A stretch of 64,000 nucleotides of DNA, taken from Anisodus tanguticus. Its lineage: Eukaryota; Streptophyta; Magnoliopsida; Solanales; Solanaceae. Under the pieces are notes generated by a model. It was given only the letters and a program-made list of their open reading frames with translations. It searched no databases and was not told the DNA's origin. Location: the NCBI GenBank assembly GCA_034509755.1, contig CM067541.1:25178501-25242500 (forward strand), in the 5' to 3' direction. Numbering within the stretch: position 1 is the stretch's first letter; each line of letters opens with the position of its first letter. Both the position numbers and the translations under genes were made by a program. Below, piece after piece: positions 22,003 through 33,716 of this stretch.

Positions 22003-22849
22003 ATCCCCTCTTGAAAGAGATTTTGGCGCACACACAAGGTGCCTACTTTCAGCAATCTTTCAGCGAAAAGATATTGCATCAGGAGAGGTAGCTTCTGCTT
22101 TGAACCTTCCCTGGTTGAATACCATCGGACTTACTTACTGCGCAGTGAACGTGATGTCTTGAACCGTCAGTGTTTAGTGTAAGCCAAGACAATGATATCA
22201 ACACAATAACTCTCCTTATTCGTTTTCTTTTTATTGTTTTGTCCGTTGTGGCCGTGGACACACTTGGATTCTTAAGTGCGTTCAATTGAGGCGGCATGTC
22301 CTCGCACTTAAATAGGTGATCTCCTACAAGGTATCATGTTATACCCCACTTTACAAGTATTATGAATCATTAAAAATTTCCCCAACCTTAACTTCAACCG
22401 TTTGAGGATCGTTAAAGGTTTGGAAGCTTAACATTTACCCACCATGCAGGTAGCACTTTAATGTCTATCGCGGGAACAACTTTAGATTCATGTTTCCCTA
22501 CAGAAATCATCATCCGAAATGCTCTTGCTTCCACCGAAGCGCTTAACTGAACTTTTGCAGCTTAGTTTTCCCATTGAACTATATTCTTGGGATCTCCAGT
22601 CAGTATGGTTGGGTTACCACCGCAAAGGTTCGTATTGTTTGGGTTTTAGGCCTATTCCCCTAGACAAGCAGAATACTTGATCTCCGAATAGTCCCTTAGT
22701 TAAAAGGGTCCACTATATCCTTTGATTAGTAATCAAGGAAGTGACCCCCGTGATGATCAACTGCCATACGGCCTTATGTCTCCGACAGATCCTGACAGAT
22801 ATGTCCAGACGTCGTCATTCGTTTCCTTTTGGAAGCTGACCGGCTAGCC

Positions 22850-23960
22850 ACAGTGTATAATTGCTGAAGGCACGGGTTTCTCCCAATAAGGGACGTTCTC
22901 TAAGGATTCGTGAAGTTACTCCACTTCTTTCATGCTTTGTATAAAGCGATAAACTCCGATTCCATCATGAATCAGCCGATGCAAGTTTGCTTAGAGGATT
23001 TCCATGACCCACCATACACATTTACTTGTGGTTTTGGTGTTCTTCATATCTGATATCCAGTTTGCATCATTGTGTTCTCCCAGAACCGCTGGACATCCAG
23101 AATACCATAATCCATAGATAAGCGAATATTTCAGATATCGTCATATCCGACTTAACGCCTTCTATTGATTATTTCCAGAATCACGAGTGAACCTTAGTTC
23201 AGCTGATCTTGTTTGTAGGCCGATACCAGGTCGGTTGTAGTGTGTATAATACATTGAACTACACGTGACCTGTGCATATCGCTCCTTATCTATGGGTGCA
23301 CCATGATTCCAATCAGTTCAATGATTCATATCCATTGGTGGCTTCAACGAGACTGTTAATTATCTCACAACTGAGTTTGGAGTTAGACCAGTTCGTTAAA
23401 TGTCTTAGAAATCGAATTCCTAAGATGTCATATGTGATACACATATCTTTTGGTTCAATATAATTTCCACTCTCAACCTGTTGGTTTTCCAACTGTTGGC
23501 TTTCTAACTTTAGAGTTAATGTTTCTGTGGTCAGATTCATTGTTTCTGTTTTAACTGAAACTTCCAGGACCAAAATGTAAACATTTCAGGGACCAAAATG
23601 AAAGTTCAGGAAGAAGCCCAATAGTCCAGCAAACCAACTCTGATCCTCCCTTCCAACTCTTTGGTTAGGAAGGTTGTTTCAACATCCATGACACGCAAGA
23701 CTGCAATGGCCCTGGATTTTAAGCTACTCACAAGGGAGCACATGTACAAGTAGTCGTGGCCTTATACTCATCAGTATATCCATCGACTTTGTACTCACTT
23801 TTGAGTATCCTTTTTCACAACCCAAAGGTTCTTTTCCCGGAGGAAGATCAACCATTACGCAAGTATGGCTCTATATGATGGAATCTATTTCTCTCTTTGT
23901 GGCTTCTTTCCAAAGCAGCGCTTCTAGAGATGACAATTATTTGTTAATTGTCCATGGTTC
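22850..23960 (-). pseudogene. Copia RT and RNase H remnant
   Basis: Reading downward from 23960, the RT start is recognisable as LLWKEATKREIDSI followed in another frame by VDLPPGKEPLGC. The middle of RT is badly worn. RNase H is readable near 23050-23100 as DANWISDMKNTKTTS and near 22960 as MESEFIALYKA, whose normal form has DKA. No full catalytic set can be assembled. The order and polarity agree with the polypurine tract at 22003-22013. Confidence 0.75.
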
Positions 23961-24179
23961 ATTATCAACCATACAAGCTAGAAAGCCTGGAACAAGTCTT
24001 TGCCCCCTCTTTGCTCCGTCTCGTTTCAACATCTAAAATTCCTGAGTTCTGTAGATCTAGATTATTAAGTTCCGGATAGTCAGCAACTTCCGAGTCTTGT
24101 AGATATGGAACGTCTAGTTTCGGACAGTCAGGCCCTCGCGGGTTCTTGTTAACCTCGAGCAATTACTTATTTTTCCTTC

Positions 24180-24900
24180 TCAAGGAAAGTTATCCTCAAA
24201 GAATTCAACATTATTTGACACCAAGAGGCGATAAGCACTACTGTTATTTGCAGATCCAGTGGATATACAATCTACAGTCTTAGGTCCAACTTGACCTCTT
24301 TCGGTATTCCAACTTCTACCAAGCCACCCCACATCACAACATTTGTATGTGAAATCCTTTCCATGTTTCACATGGAGAGTTATCTTTATCCTTATGCGTA
24401 GTTCGTGTTGAGAATCACATTAACAGTAAGGATCGCCTTGCCCCACATAATTTGGGCATACGGCTTTGCGCTTGGCTAATAGCGGTGGACTGAGGTGAGT
24501 AATGAGCAGTCATTTAATGAACGATGCTTCACATTCTCCCCCTCTATTACTACGAATTCCTCAAGTTGTAGGCTTAGTTGATTTCAACTTCTGCTTTGTA
24601 GCGCTTATTCGCTTCAATAACTTCATCTTTGCTTTTCAACAAACAAAGGATACAATACGTTGTACCATAATCAATGAAGGTCACAAAGTACTTGTCTCCC
24701 CCCTCTATTTTGTATAAACTTTAAATCACCCAAGTAGGTGTGACTAAGTTCTAGAGGAGCGGTGCTTCTTTCACTATTCCTTTGACGGAATGGAAAGGTG
24801 ATTTTGCCTCTTCGCCTACCTCACATTCATTTTGAGGGTTTATGTCGACAGAAAGCAACAATCTCAACTTCATTAGCTTTTGAATGACTTTCTATTTAAC
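24180..24900 (-). pseudogene. Copia integrase remnant
   Basis: Downward from 24900 the frame reads INPQNECEVGEEAKSPFHSV (zinc-binding and linker part), then DKYFVTFIDYGTTYCILCLL, which matches the Copia integrase core around the first catalytic aspartate. Further on is WNTERGQVGPKTVDCISTGSANNSSAYRLLV (24180-24371), the typical integrase C-terminal region before the RT linker. Stops interrupt it throughout. Confidence 0.75.
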
Positions 24901-25231
24901 GTGTCTTAATCTATGATGGCATAGATGCAAATTACAAATATATCATTCATTTGGCTACAGACATTACAGACTTGTTGGACTAGTCTCAAACCAGTTTGAC
25001 CAACAGCGTCCCTTAAACCAAGTTTGGGACATGTATCACCTCATTTTAGAGTGATCCCATTCCCTGAAGTCCTATTGAAGACAATCTCTCCAACCCCTTC
25101 TACTTTAGAGGTGGCGTTGATTCACATGAACAACCTCTTGCCCGTGGTTAGGGCGTAACCGGATCATATTTGATCTAGATACTCTAGCCCACTCGAGTTG
25201 CTTTGGCAGACTGAGTGTCCAATTTCTTTAC

Positions 25232-25430
25232 CCACTCCAGTCACCCGTATGCTTTGTATGACCGAGTGTCCAATATCATCCTATCAAAGGAATTTTGGCC
25301 CCACTCTAGTCGCCCGTAGGCTTTGTATGACTGAGTGTCCAATATCATCCTATCAAAGGAATTTTGGCCCCACTCCAGTCACCCGTAGGCTTTGTATGAC
25401 TGAGTGTCCAATATAATCCTATAAAGGATC
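25232..25430 (-). repeat. In-frame tandem repeat, nearly three 69-bp units
   Basis: Units begin at 25232, 25301 and 25370, each starting CCACTC(C/T)AGTC and differing by a few bases. Since 69 is 23 codons the frame is kept. On the coding (minus) strand each unit contains LDTQSYKAYG and WGQNSF. A related DTQSD...GQN motif sits once more in the gag-like frame at 25800-26108. Confidence 0.85.
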
Positions 25431-25799
25431 TTCTGCCAAATAGTGTGACAGGATCAACGTCTTTAGCTTTTAGTCTTCTTCCGTTATGATTGGTGCCCAG
25501 ACAATTCTTGGCGCTTACTTAAGAGTGGTAATAGTTTTCGCACAGTTAGTGGATCTTTCTCCCTCGTATGTGCGAACATACTTTACACACTTTTAATAAT
25601 TACACTTAAAAAATAGATCTTTTTAAGTCGTTTACAAAATTCAATCTTTAAACGGAAAGGAAGATGAGATTAAACTTCTGATTTTAAAGCGTAAGGAATA
25701 TAAATTATTTCGTGAAAACATTTTCATATTCCTCCTTACTTTAAGCCCTTTTTAATCAGACATCATTTAATCTTATTCTTGACAAGGAAGAAAAATTAC

Positions 25800-26108
25800 T
25801 TATCCCAATTTTGGATTCTGGCCCACTTCAGTCACTTCATCGGACTGAGTGTCCATTTCCTCCTTACCATAATTCGGATCCTTTGTCTGGGACAAATATA
25901 GGTCTTCTGTTACAAGGTAGAACCACATCTTCAGCCTTCTCCTCTTGTCCCAGTTGACATCCTCAGCCTCTCGTGAGCGCTTGTTCCCACCACTCTCAGG
26001 AGCGGTGACACCATTAACACGTTGACCTTCAACAACATAAGCATCACTATCTTCTACCAGAAAACCACAGCCATATCCAGATTTGGTCACACAACTTTCG
26101 ACCGACAT
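25800..26108 (-). pseudogene. Probable gag N-terminal region of the minus-strand Copia element
   Basis: The start codon at 26108 lies only 34 bp inside the 5' LTR. The 102 residues are hydrophilic (SGGNKRSREAEDVNWDKRR) and do not show an obvious capsid motif, so the assignment is by position. The frame stops at 25800, and gag would have continued through the tandem repeat at 25232-25430. Confidence 0.45.
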
Positions 26109-26141
26109 CTTTCGAATACTAATACAATCTTGTCTTAAACT

Positions 26142-27180
26142 TGTTGGATATTGTAAAACAGTATGGAAAGTAAATAAATATTACAAGTGTTCGAAAGGAT
26201 AAGCAAATAGCCAATGTTCAGAACTGCCGAAAGCTTGTTGAGTCTTGAATCTTGATAACCTGAAATCAAGAAACACTAAATCTGGATTGTTACAACTGTG
26301 TGCTGAGTCGAGTGATGGCACTTTGTCCTTAAGACAAGATTGCCCCGTATATATGCTTTTACGTTAACGGGAAATAGTCTCCCAAGATAAAACAACAACT
26401 AATCAACATTACAAAGCAAATAGGTTGATTCTGAAGAAGAAAACAAACATGAAACGACTTGCTGAAGAATGGAAGAGGAAGGAATAGTTTCTGTTTTTAG
26501 TCCCAACGTTTTGGACTGGATTTCAGTGTCTCTTCTGTTTGTCTCTGTGTATATAAGGCCTTGAATGAGGGAGTAATTCAGCCAAGTAATGGCTGTTAAT
26601 GGAGGGAGTTAATAAGCCAAGTAATGGCTGGTTAATGCACAATAACGCCGCCAAAAATCAACTCCAACGGTAGGCAGAAACTTTCTGCCTTCTGTCGTTC
26701 CCAAATTCAACTTTTCAGAAACTCTAAAGACCAAACTGTAAATATTAAGCAATTTGGGGGTCCAAAGAGATAATCTCAGAACGTCCCACGTCCCACGACC
26801 CGTGACCCAAGACCGCGTGTGGACTTAGCCTTGAACCCAAGCACATCTAGGTCCTCCCTCCTTTAAACACATGGGTTACCCCTTGGGGTCCCAAACCCTT
26901 AGCCAATTATGAGACTTATAAAGAGAGCAATTCTTCCTTTTCCCACCGATATGGTAGATTTGTCCCACACCATATTTCCATGCCTCAAACACCTTACTTC
27001 GTGGACCAATATCTCTTTCATTTCTCAACGAAATTTGACGATTCTTGACCCTACGGTCATCTACTCACTTAGTAGATTATGCACGTGTGAAGAGACAAAG
27101 CCTCCAACATGCGGAACACTAGTGTTTAATTCATTAAATATGGGTGGACGCACCTCCCCACCAAAGGCAAATTTCCAACA
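26142..27180 (-). repeat. 5' LTR (1039 bp), with a 173-bp net deletion relative to the 3' LTR
   Basis: It aligns with 20791-22002 from end to end apart from one large gap, where TATATAAGGCC joins two sites that are about 170 bp apart in the other copy (near 21205 and 21370). The shared bases TAA at the join suggest microhomology repair. Confidence 0.88.
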
Positions 27181-27185
27181 ATATG

Positions 27186-27917
27186 TTAACTTACGAAAAA
27201 ACGACTTCAAAGTGTTACTTTATTTAAACTTTCCATTGTTTGCTTTTCTTTTTTTCTTTTTCATTTTTAGAAACACAATAGGTATCCGAACTCACTATTG
27301 GGTAGAGTTATTATTAGTTTGTTAGAAATAAAAATAGTAAGCACATAGTTGTGATGCATAAAAATTCATCTAATATTTGGGGAGAAAGGGTTAAACACAA
27401 TTACAAACTACTCTAATGTAAAGGAGACTTGAACACATGATATTCATGATCTTAAGATTAAATTTAGTTAATCCTTTATGTCTCCCTTAATTAAGGTTAA
27501 ATATTTTAGACATGTGCATGTTTAATTAAGATTCCAGATCCATCATTGCATCATCTATGATCCACTTGGATTCTTTAGATTGGAAGCATTTTTTATGTGA
27601 GACAAAATATGAAAATGATATGATCAAACTTGTACTCACACTGAGATAAAGCGGCACTTTTCAATCTATTGAGGAATGTAAGATTCTTTTGTGTTTAATT
27701 AACGGTTTAGGATTCGAGTTTTGAGAATAATTTTTTTTATAAATATTTTTTTCATTTTATAAATTTTATGCATTGGAAATCTTGATTAATTAAAATTTCA
27801 AAGTAAATATCACAACGGAATAACAGAAAACTCAAAAAAAAAGTCTTTTTATGTGAGACAAGGTAGGCAAAAGATCGGATCATACTTGTACTTACACTGA
27901 TATAAAGAGTGGCTCTT
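27186..27917. other. AT-rich spacer with an imperfect direct repeat of about 60 bp
   Basis: No gene is seen. The blocks at about 27596-27660 (TGTGAGACAAAATATG...CACTGAGATAAAG) and 27850-27910 (TGTGAGACAAGGTAGG...CACTGATATAAAG) are related direct repeats. Confidence 0.5.
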
Positions 27918-27922
27918 AGTTG

Positions 27923-29894
27923 TGCTGGATATGTAAAGCAGTACGGAAAGTAAATAAATATTACAAGTGTTCGAAAGGATAAATAAATAGGCAATTCAGA
28001 ACTGCCGCAAGCTTGTTGAGTCTTGAATCTTGATAACCTGAAATCAAGAAACACTAAATCTGGATTGTTACAAATGTGGCTGAGTCGAGAGATGACTCTC
28101 TGTCTTTAAGACAAGATTGCCCCATATATATGCTTTTACGTTAACGGGCAATAGTCTCCCAAGATAAAAACAACAACAAATCAACACTACAAAGCAAATA
28201 GGTTGATTATGACGAAGAAAACAAACACGAAACGACTTGCTTAAGAATAGAAAAGGAAGGAAGAGTTTTCTGTTTTTGTCCCAACATTTCTGCTCACGTT
28301 TTGGACTGAATTTTACTCTTCTGTTTGTCTCTGTGTGTATATTGTTGTCTCATTTTTTTGTCTACTTTCTGTGTCACACAATTGAGCCAAAAGGCTCCAA
28401 TATATAGCATAAGGGAGGGACTCCTCAACTGCCAAATAATGGTTGTTAATGGCCATTGAATGAGGGAGTAATTCGCCAAGTAATGGTTGTTTAAGGCCAT
28501 TGAAGGAGGGTTGTTTATGGAGGAGTTAATCAACCAAGTAATGGCTAGTTAATGCTTCAAAAAATAACTCAAACGGTACTTTCTGCCTTCCGTCGTTCCC
28601 AAATTCATCTTTCCAGAAACTCCAGGGACCAAACTATAATTATTAAACAATTTGGGGGTCTATTAGAAGAAGCCCAAGACCTGAACGGGCGGAGCGCATA
28701 TGGGCTTAGCCTTGAACCCAAGCACATCTAGGTCCTCCCTCCTTCAAACACACGGGTTACCCCTTGGTAGGGATGGCAACGGATCGGATCTGGACCGGAT
28801 CCTACTAGATCCAGATCCAGATCCGGTTTTCATACCTGAATCCAGATCTGATCCAGATCCGATCCAGATCCGTCGGATCCATAAAAATCATATCCAAATC
28901 CGGATCCATCGAATCCACCGGGTCCACGGATCGGATCTGAATCCACATGTAAAAAATTTGCCTTGCTAAGATTTTTTTTTTAAACTGACAAACGATTTTT
29001 ACTTAGCTAACAGTTTACTGTGTTTCAATTTTGAAATGTTCATATGAGATATTTTGTTCGTTGTCTCGTTTTGATTGTGAGCTATTAATTGAAAATGTTG
29101 GACAATGACAATAGTTGTGGAAAATGCTGACTAGTATTTCCACAATGCAGAACTTGCATGTGCTTGGAATCTTCACAAATGAAGTGAATATAATTTTAAC
29201 TACTTGTCTATGGAGATGTTAGTCATTCACTAATATAACATTGATTTTATTATCGAAGTTACCTATTTATTTTTGGGTTTTTGAGTTAACGCGGGGATAA
29301 ATTAAACTTGTTTTGAGAATTAAACTTGCAAGGATGTGCTTAGCAATTTTAAGAAAATACTTATAAAATTACATTCTAGGTTATGAATATATTTAATAAA
29401 AAATGGATCCACGGGTCGGATCTGGACCGGATACGGATCTCAAATACAAGATCCGGATCCGATTCGATCCGTCAGAAATGGATCCGGGTCCGATCCGGAT
29501 CCGTCGGGTCCAAATTTTGAAGATCCATATCCTATAAAACGGATCTGGATCTACCGGATCCGGACCGGGTCCAAGATCCATTGTCATCTCTACCCCTTGG
29601 GGTCCCAAACCCTTAGCCAATTTTGAGACTTATAAAGAGAACAATTCTTCCTTTTCCCACCGATGTGGTAGATTTGTCTCACACCATATTTTCATGCCTC
29701 AAACACCTTACTTCGTGGACCAATATCTCTTTCATTTCTCAAAGAAATTTGACGATTGTTGGCCCTACGGTCATCTACTCACTTAGTAGATTATGCACGT
29801 GTGAAGAGATAAAGCCTCCAACATGCGGAACCCTAGTGTTTAAGTCATTAAATACGGGTGGACGCACCTCTCCACCAAAGACAAATTTCCAACA
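27923..29894 (-). mobile_element. Solo LTR of the 20791-27180 Copia family, with a nested insertion
   Basis: It aligns to the family LTR from TGCTGGATATG to TTTCCAACA with no internal region on either side, and it is flanked by perfect TSDs AGTTG at 27918-27922 and 29895-29899. A solo LTR is the product of recombination between the two LTRs of one element. Removing the hAT-type insert (28768-29592) and one 8-bp TSD leaves about 1.14 kb, in keeping with the other LTRs. Confidence 0.9.
28768..29592. mobile_element. Non-autonomous hAT-type DNA transposon (825 bp) inside the solo LTR
   Basis: It is flanked by the 8-bp TSD CCCCTTGG (28760-28767 and 29593-29600), and the uninterrupted family LTRs carry this site once. 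The terminal inverted repeats are TAGGGATGGCAA and, as reverse complement of the other end, TAGAGATGACAA: 12 bp with two mismatches. The TIR form and 8-bp TSD are those of hAT elements. Both ends hold dense GGATC/GATCC-rich subterminal repeats (28780-28945 and 29402-29580). The AT-rich centre has no transposase, so it would need one supplied in trans. Open frames rich in Asp-Pro here are products of the repeats. Confidence 0.9.
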
Positions 29895-29899
29895 AGTTG

Positions 29900-30803
29900 T
29901 ACATAATTGTTGCACGATGAATATAATTTCTTTATTCTTAATTATAAATTTTGAGTTCGACTTTTGAGTCTTGAAAATAAAAAATGTGGTAATGAGTTTT
30001 TTCTCTTTTAACGGGGCAATATAAATTTAGATTAATTGGGGTTAAAAAAATGTAAAGGAGGTTTGTGGCCCTTTGTCCTAATTCACTCATTTTTAATGCT
30101 TTTGGCTGAAACAATGTCTCCATCAAATTTTGCATATTCCCATGTGAGTAGCAGCCATGTTATTTTATCTGCACTCAATGATAGTTACTTTTAGAGGTTC
30201 TTGATTTCTTCTGTACTCTCTTTCTTTATCCTTTATTCCCTTTTTTGGCTTTCTTTTTTTGGATATTACAAGTTGTAAATATAGTGCAAATGTCAATTAG
30301 ATAATAAAAATCATGAAAGAGTGTGATAGGATAGATAAAATCTCTTTATTATTAATTTTAATTAAAGATTTTGCGTTTGAACTCTAAAAATATAATTTTT
30401 TTTTATAGAGAGTGATTTCCCTTTTAAACCCTATATGTAACGTGAATTTGAATGAATCGGATCTCTAAATTCTAAATATCAAATTATTATAGGTCATGGT
30501 GTATGTTTGAGACATAGTTTGAATATGGGTACAAGTTTAAAGATGTGGTATAGAAAATAAATGAGAAAAAATCTCATCTCATTACTTAGAATTATCATTT
30601 TATTCTTTCTATCTACATGGTTGTTTTCTTATAATGAGTAATGACACGTTTTTATCACTTAATCAATGATTACGTGACATGTCTTATCGTTTAATTGTTA
30701 ATTATTAATATTAATTTGTTTGATTTGAGGTATATCCCGTACTAGTAAGTTTTTATCCATTTTGGATGAAACGCGATTGTGAATGGACAAAAGAGGGTAA
30801 AAA
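29900..30803. other. AT-rich non-coding spacer
   Basis: I see no convincing open frame, RNA gene or repeat border here. Confidence 0.5.
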
Positions 30804-30818
30804 AACCTTTTGAAATAT

Positions 30819-31349
30819 ATATTTTTTTTGATAATCCAGGTTTCCAGGCTTGCGCCTGACTACTTCACTGGTATTACCCAGACGTCCTGGAGGTAATAGC
30901 ACCGGTCCTTCAACACTATTACCAGGTAAATCGCGGGATGTGCTCCGGTAGCTAGTTTTTCTGGGAGCGTACAACTGATCAATGAGACAAGGTCAAATTC
31001 CCCAACATGCAGAATTTCTTCGTGCTTGCGGGGAATCGAACCCACGCTGTCCCATGCCAGAGCGCCTTATAGCGCCCGGGCTTTGCCACTGGACTATGCC
31101 CCGGAGGACGCAACTGTGGTAGGGTAAACTTTTTAAAGTGACTGGTCCCACCGCATTACGGCCCCATACCCCAGAAAACCCCACCTCCGAACCCCGGCCC
31201 TACGGATTAGTATACACCGCTTGGCCCTACGCGTATGGAGGGATTTTTTTGGGGAACACAGTTCCACTCTCGCTGATCAGAGGACTCGAACACGGAACCT
31301 GAGATAGCAATACCCTAATGTATTGGCCACTGGGCCAAACACTTTGGAT
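30819..31349 (-). mobile_element. Dimeric tRNA-derived SINE (about 530 bp), minus strand
   Basis: The unit is flanked by a 15-bp TSD with one mismatch (AACCTTTTGAAATAT at 30804-30818, AACTTTTTGAAATAT at 31350-31364) and ends on the minus strand in an A run (30822-30829). Two separate tRNA-like RNA polymerase III promoters are visible. In the first, the A box TGGCCCAGTGG is at about 31325-31337 and the B box GTGTTCGAGTCC at 31280-31293. In the second, the A box TAGTCCAGTGGC is at 31085-31096 and the B box GGGTTCGATTCCC at 31031-31043. One TSD pair around both heads implies that the dimer moved as one unit. It needs a LINE reverse transcriptase to move. Confidence 0.75.
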
Positions 31350-31364
31350 AACTTTTTGAAATAT

Positions 31365-32159
31365 TGAAATGGTGTAGTGCTAATTATCAGCTTAATTAAT
31401 AGAAATTTCTCGTGTTCTTCAATTCCACTTTTGTATTACGTTAAGGATAACATCAAATTACTTTTTCCATGCGTCATTAGGTAAATATTCACCATGTGAT
31501 TAATTATGCACAATTAAAATAAGTGACTTTGACGATACCTAACTCAGAAGATAAAATTTCAATTAAAATTTTGAAGAAATGATTAACATTTTAAATATTA
31601 TATGCATGTGACATGTTCATGATTGTAACCATTTTTTAATGAAAAGAAAAACATGGTATATCTCTTAACGTATTGTTCTTTTTAACTTCTTACTTTTTGT
31701 TTTGTATTTATTTAAATTTTCTGCCTTGGACATTTATTCTGAAAATATTTACAGTTTTCCTTGAAAATGTGAGGTGATGAAAGATATATCAACCGGAATA
31801 TTTTTGGTGTGTGTCGATATATTTATCCGATAAAATATGTTATTTGATCATCGTTAAGTGATAATTATTCATATGTAAAAATGCCTTGTGTTTATAAGTT
31901 TGATATAAAACCCAGGTAAGTATCTCTCTCTTTGTTGTCAAAAAATTATAATTGTAAAGATTATATACAAGATATATCATATATGACGTCTCTTCACTTG
32001 ATGCTTTTGATTTGATTTACTTTGAAAATAAAACATAGATTAAGGAGTTTAGAACATTTTGACTAGCTATTTTTTATGGTAAATATATATTGTTTATAAT
32101 TATGGTGTCAAATCAGCTTATGCGCATTTCGATTAATTTTACGGAATATATATTACCTT
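31365..32159. other. AT-rich non-coding spacer before the long-LTR Copia element
   Basis: No open frame of note and no recognised repeat. Confidence 0.5.
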
Positions 32160-32164
32160 CTATT

Positions 32165-33716
32165 TGAAAGTATATTTATGTCTTAGAGACAATCTGTATC
32201 AGGACAAATGTACTTTATACACATTCATATTATTATTAATGGAGATTAATATTTTTGGCATTTGCAATTATTGAATTATTAATTTATTGTTTATAATATT
32301 CTATAATATGCATCTCTGGAGGTTACGCTATTATTAATAATGTGAGATATTAATATTATAACGTAACTCTTAAAATAGCCTCGACTAATGATCATCGAGA
32401 ATGGGATATCGATGATATGTGATAAGTCGACATGTGGTCTACATCACATCCTTAGAGGATGTAGTATGTCTCACCTGCTACGAGTAATGGCTACTCGTGA
32501 TGGACACATGGATACTTTGGAAGTATTGGTATACCCTGCGGATATACTGTTTGTTATATTTGTCTAAAGTATGATCAGCGTGTGGGAGATAGAAGTCCTT
32601 AGACTTGAGGTCAATATGCACCTTATCTACCAAGTAATATACTTTGATCATGTCCTAAGCTCAAATGCCTTATAGGTTGAGATACATCTTGTATTGGTAC
32701 ATTACGATGTGGATTAAAGGTGGTAGTTGAGCCAAGATTATGATTCATTCCTCGAACGTATATTCGAGAGAACACTCAGATTCTCAGTGATATTAGGGTG
32801 ACTAAGTCGTTGGCCAACGCAATAGACATATTTAGAATATGTTCTAGTTGTCAACTAATATATATGAGATATAATGATTAAGCCATTTGGATAGACACTT
32901 GACAAATCCTAAGCTTGATCGGGTGTGTCGTGAATGAAAGGATTTTATCTTACCACATAGAGGTTAAGTTTATTGGATTCGTGTAAACGTACTTCACATA
33001 TTGAGTTCGTCTTGCGGCGCCATCTAGGAGTTCCGCGTAGACCTTAATTTGATTAATGTCGATATGTGAAGGCATGTAGGGTACACTATGTCAACTGTCT
33101 TTTCGATCTAAGAATGTATAGAAAGAGTATTAAATATTCGATTTAGAATCGAGATATTTAAATGAATAATGATTGTTTTAATTAAGTCAAAATTGAATTT
33201 TAGATTTAATTAAGAATGTGCGAAAAATAAATCGAGACGGTGTAGGGCCACGTCAAGCGCCGCGACGCCCACACCATAGGGCCACGGCGCTAATGACCTA
33301 ATCTATCTCAATTTTTAGGGCAGTCCCAAGGTCAAACCCTAATCCGGTTTGACCTAATTTCTCACCTATAAATACAGACATTCACTTCATTATTCAATAC
33401 ACTCAAATTCATATTATTATTCTAAGTATTAGAGACTTAGAATCATAACACTCTCTCGAACCTTTGCCGGATTTCCTAGCTTTCCAAAGGAGAAATACAT
33501 TGAAGCTTGGAACTTGTAATTGAAAGGACTTTCACGTGCGAACCCACAGTTGATAAAGATTCCAGATAATACAACTTGTAAGTGTTCATGTTTTATGTTA
33601 AATGTTTTTTATTGTCATATAACCATACCAGAAGTAATTGTTGGGGTAAGTAAGAACAAAATTTTAAACTTCTGGTGTGCCTTACTTATGTGTTTTGAAC
33701 CCAACAAAACCCTACA
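32165..33716 (+). repeat. 5' LTR (1552 bp)
   Basis: It runs TGAAAGTATATTTATG to ACCCTACA, with a TATA box TATAAATA at 33367-33374. A primer-binding-like TATCAAAGCCCAAGC follows at 33721. It is very similar to the 3' LTR over its whole length, with scattered single-base differences. Confidence 0.92.

Larger units (their letters stand above)
20791..27180 (-). mobile_element. Copia retrotransposon, complete structure on the minus strand, decayed
   Basis: It is bounded by perfect TSDs ATATG at 20786-20790 and 27181-27185. The LTRs (20791-22002 and 26142-27180) have termini TGTTGGA...TCCAACA. On the minus strand a polypurine tract (CAAGAGGGGAT) lies directly before the 3' LTR at 22003-22013, which fixes the direction. 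Between the LTRs, gag-like, integrase, RT and RNase H stretches can be read in Copia order from 26108 down to about 22850, all with many stops. It is inactive, and a solo LTR of the same family lies at 27923-29894. Confidence 0.92.

Noticed and set aside
25198..25416. Plus-strand frame with repeated CMTECPISSYQRNFGP
   Set aside because: It is the antisense reading of the 69-bp tandem repeat inside a minus-strand Copia element.
25232..25430. Regular repeats considered as a CRISPR-like array
   Set aside because: Units are directly adjacent with no variable spacers, and the setting is a plant retrotransposon.
28700..28969. Open frame rich in Asp-Pro and Ile, plus a similar one at 29393-29620
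   Set aside because: These come from translating the GGATC-like subterminal repeats of the hAT-type element and are not a protein family.
31028..31107. tRNA-like segment with A and B boxes on the minus strand
   Set aside because: It lies inside a TSD-flanked unit with an A tail and a second similar head, and the stems of a tRNA cloverleaf are not kept. A SINE head explains it better than a tRNA gene.
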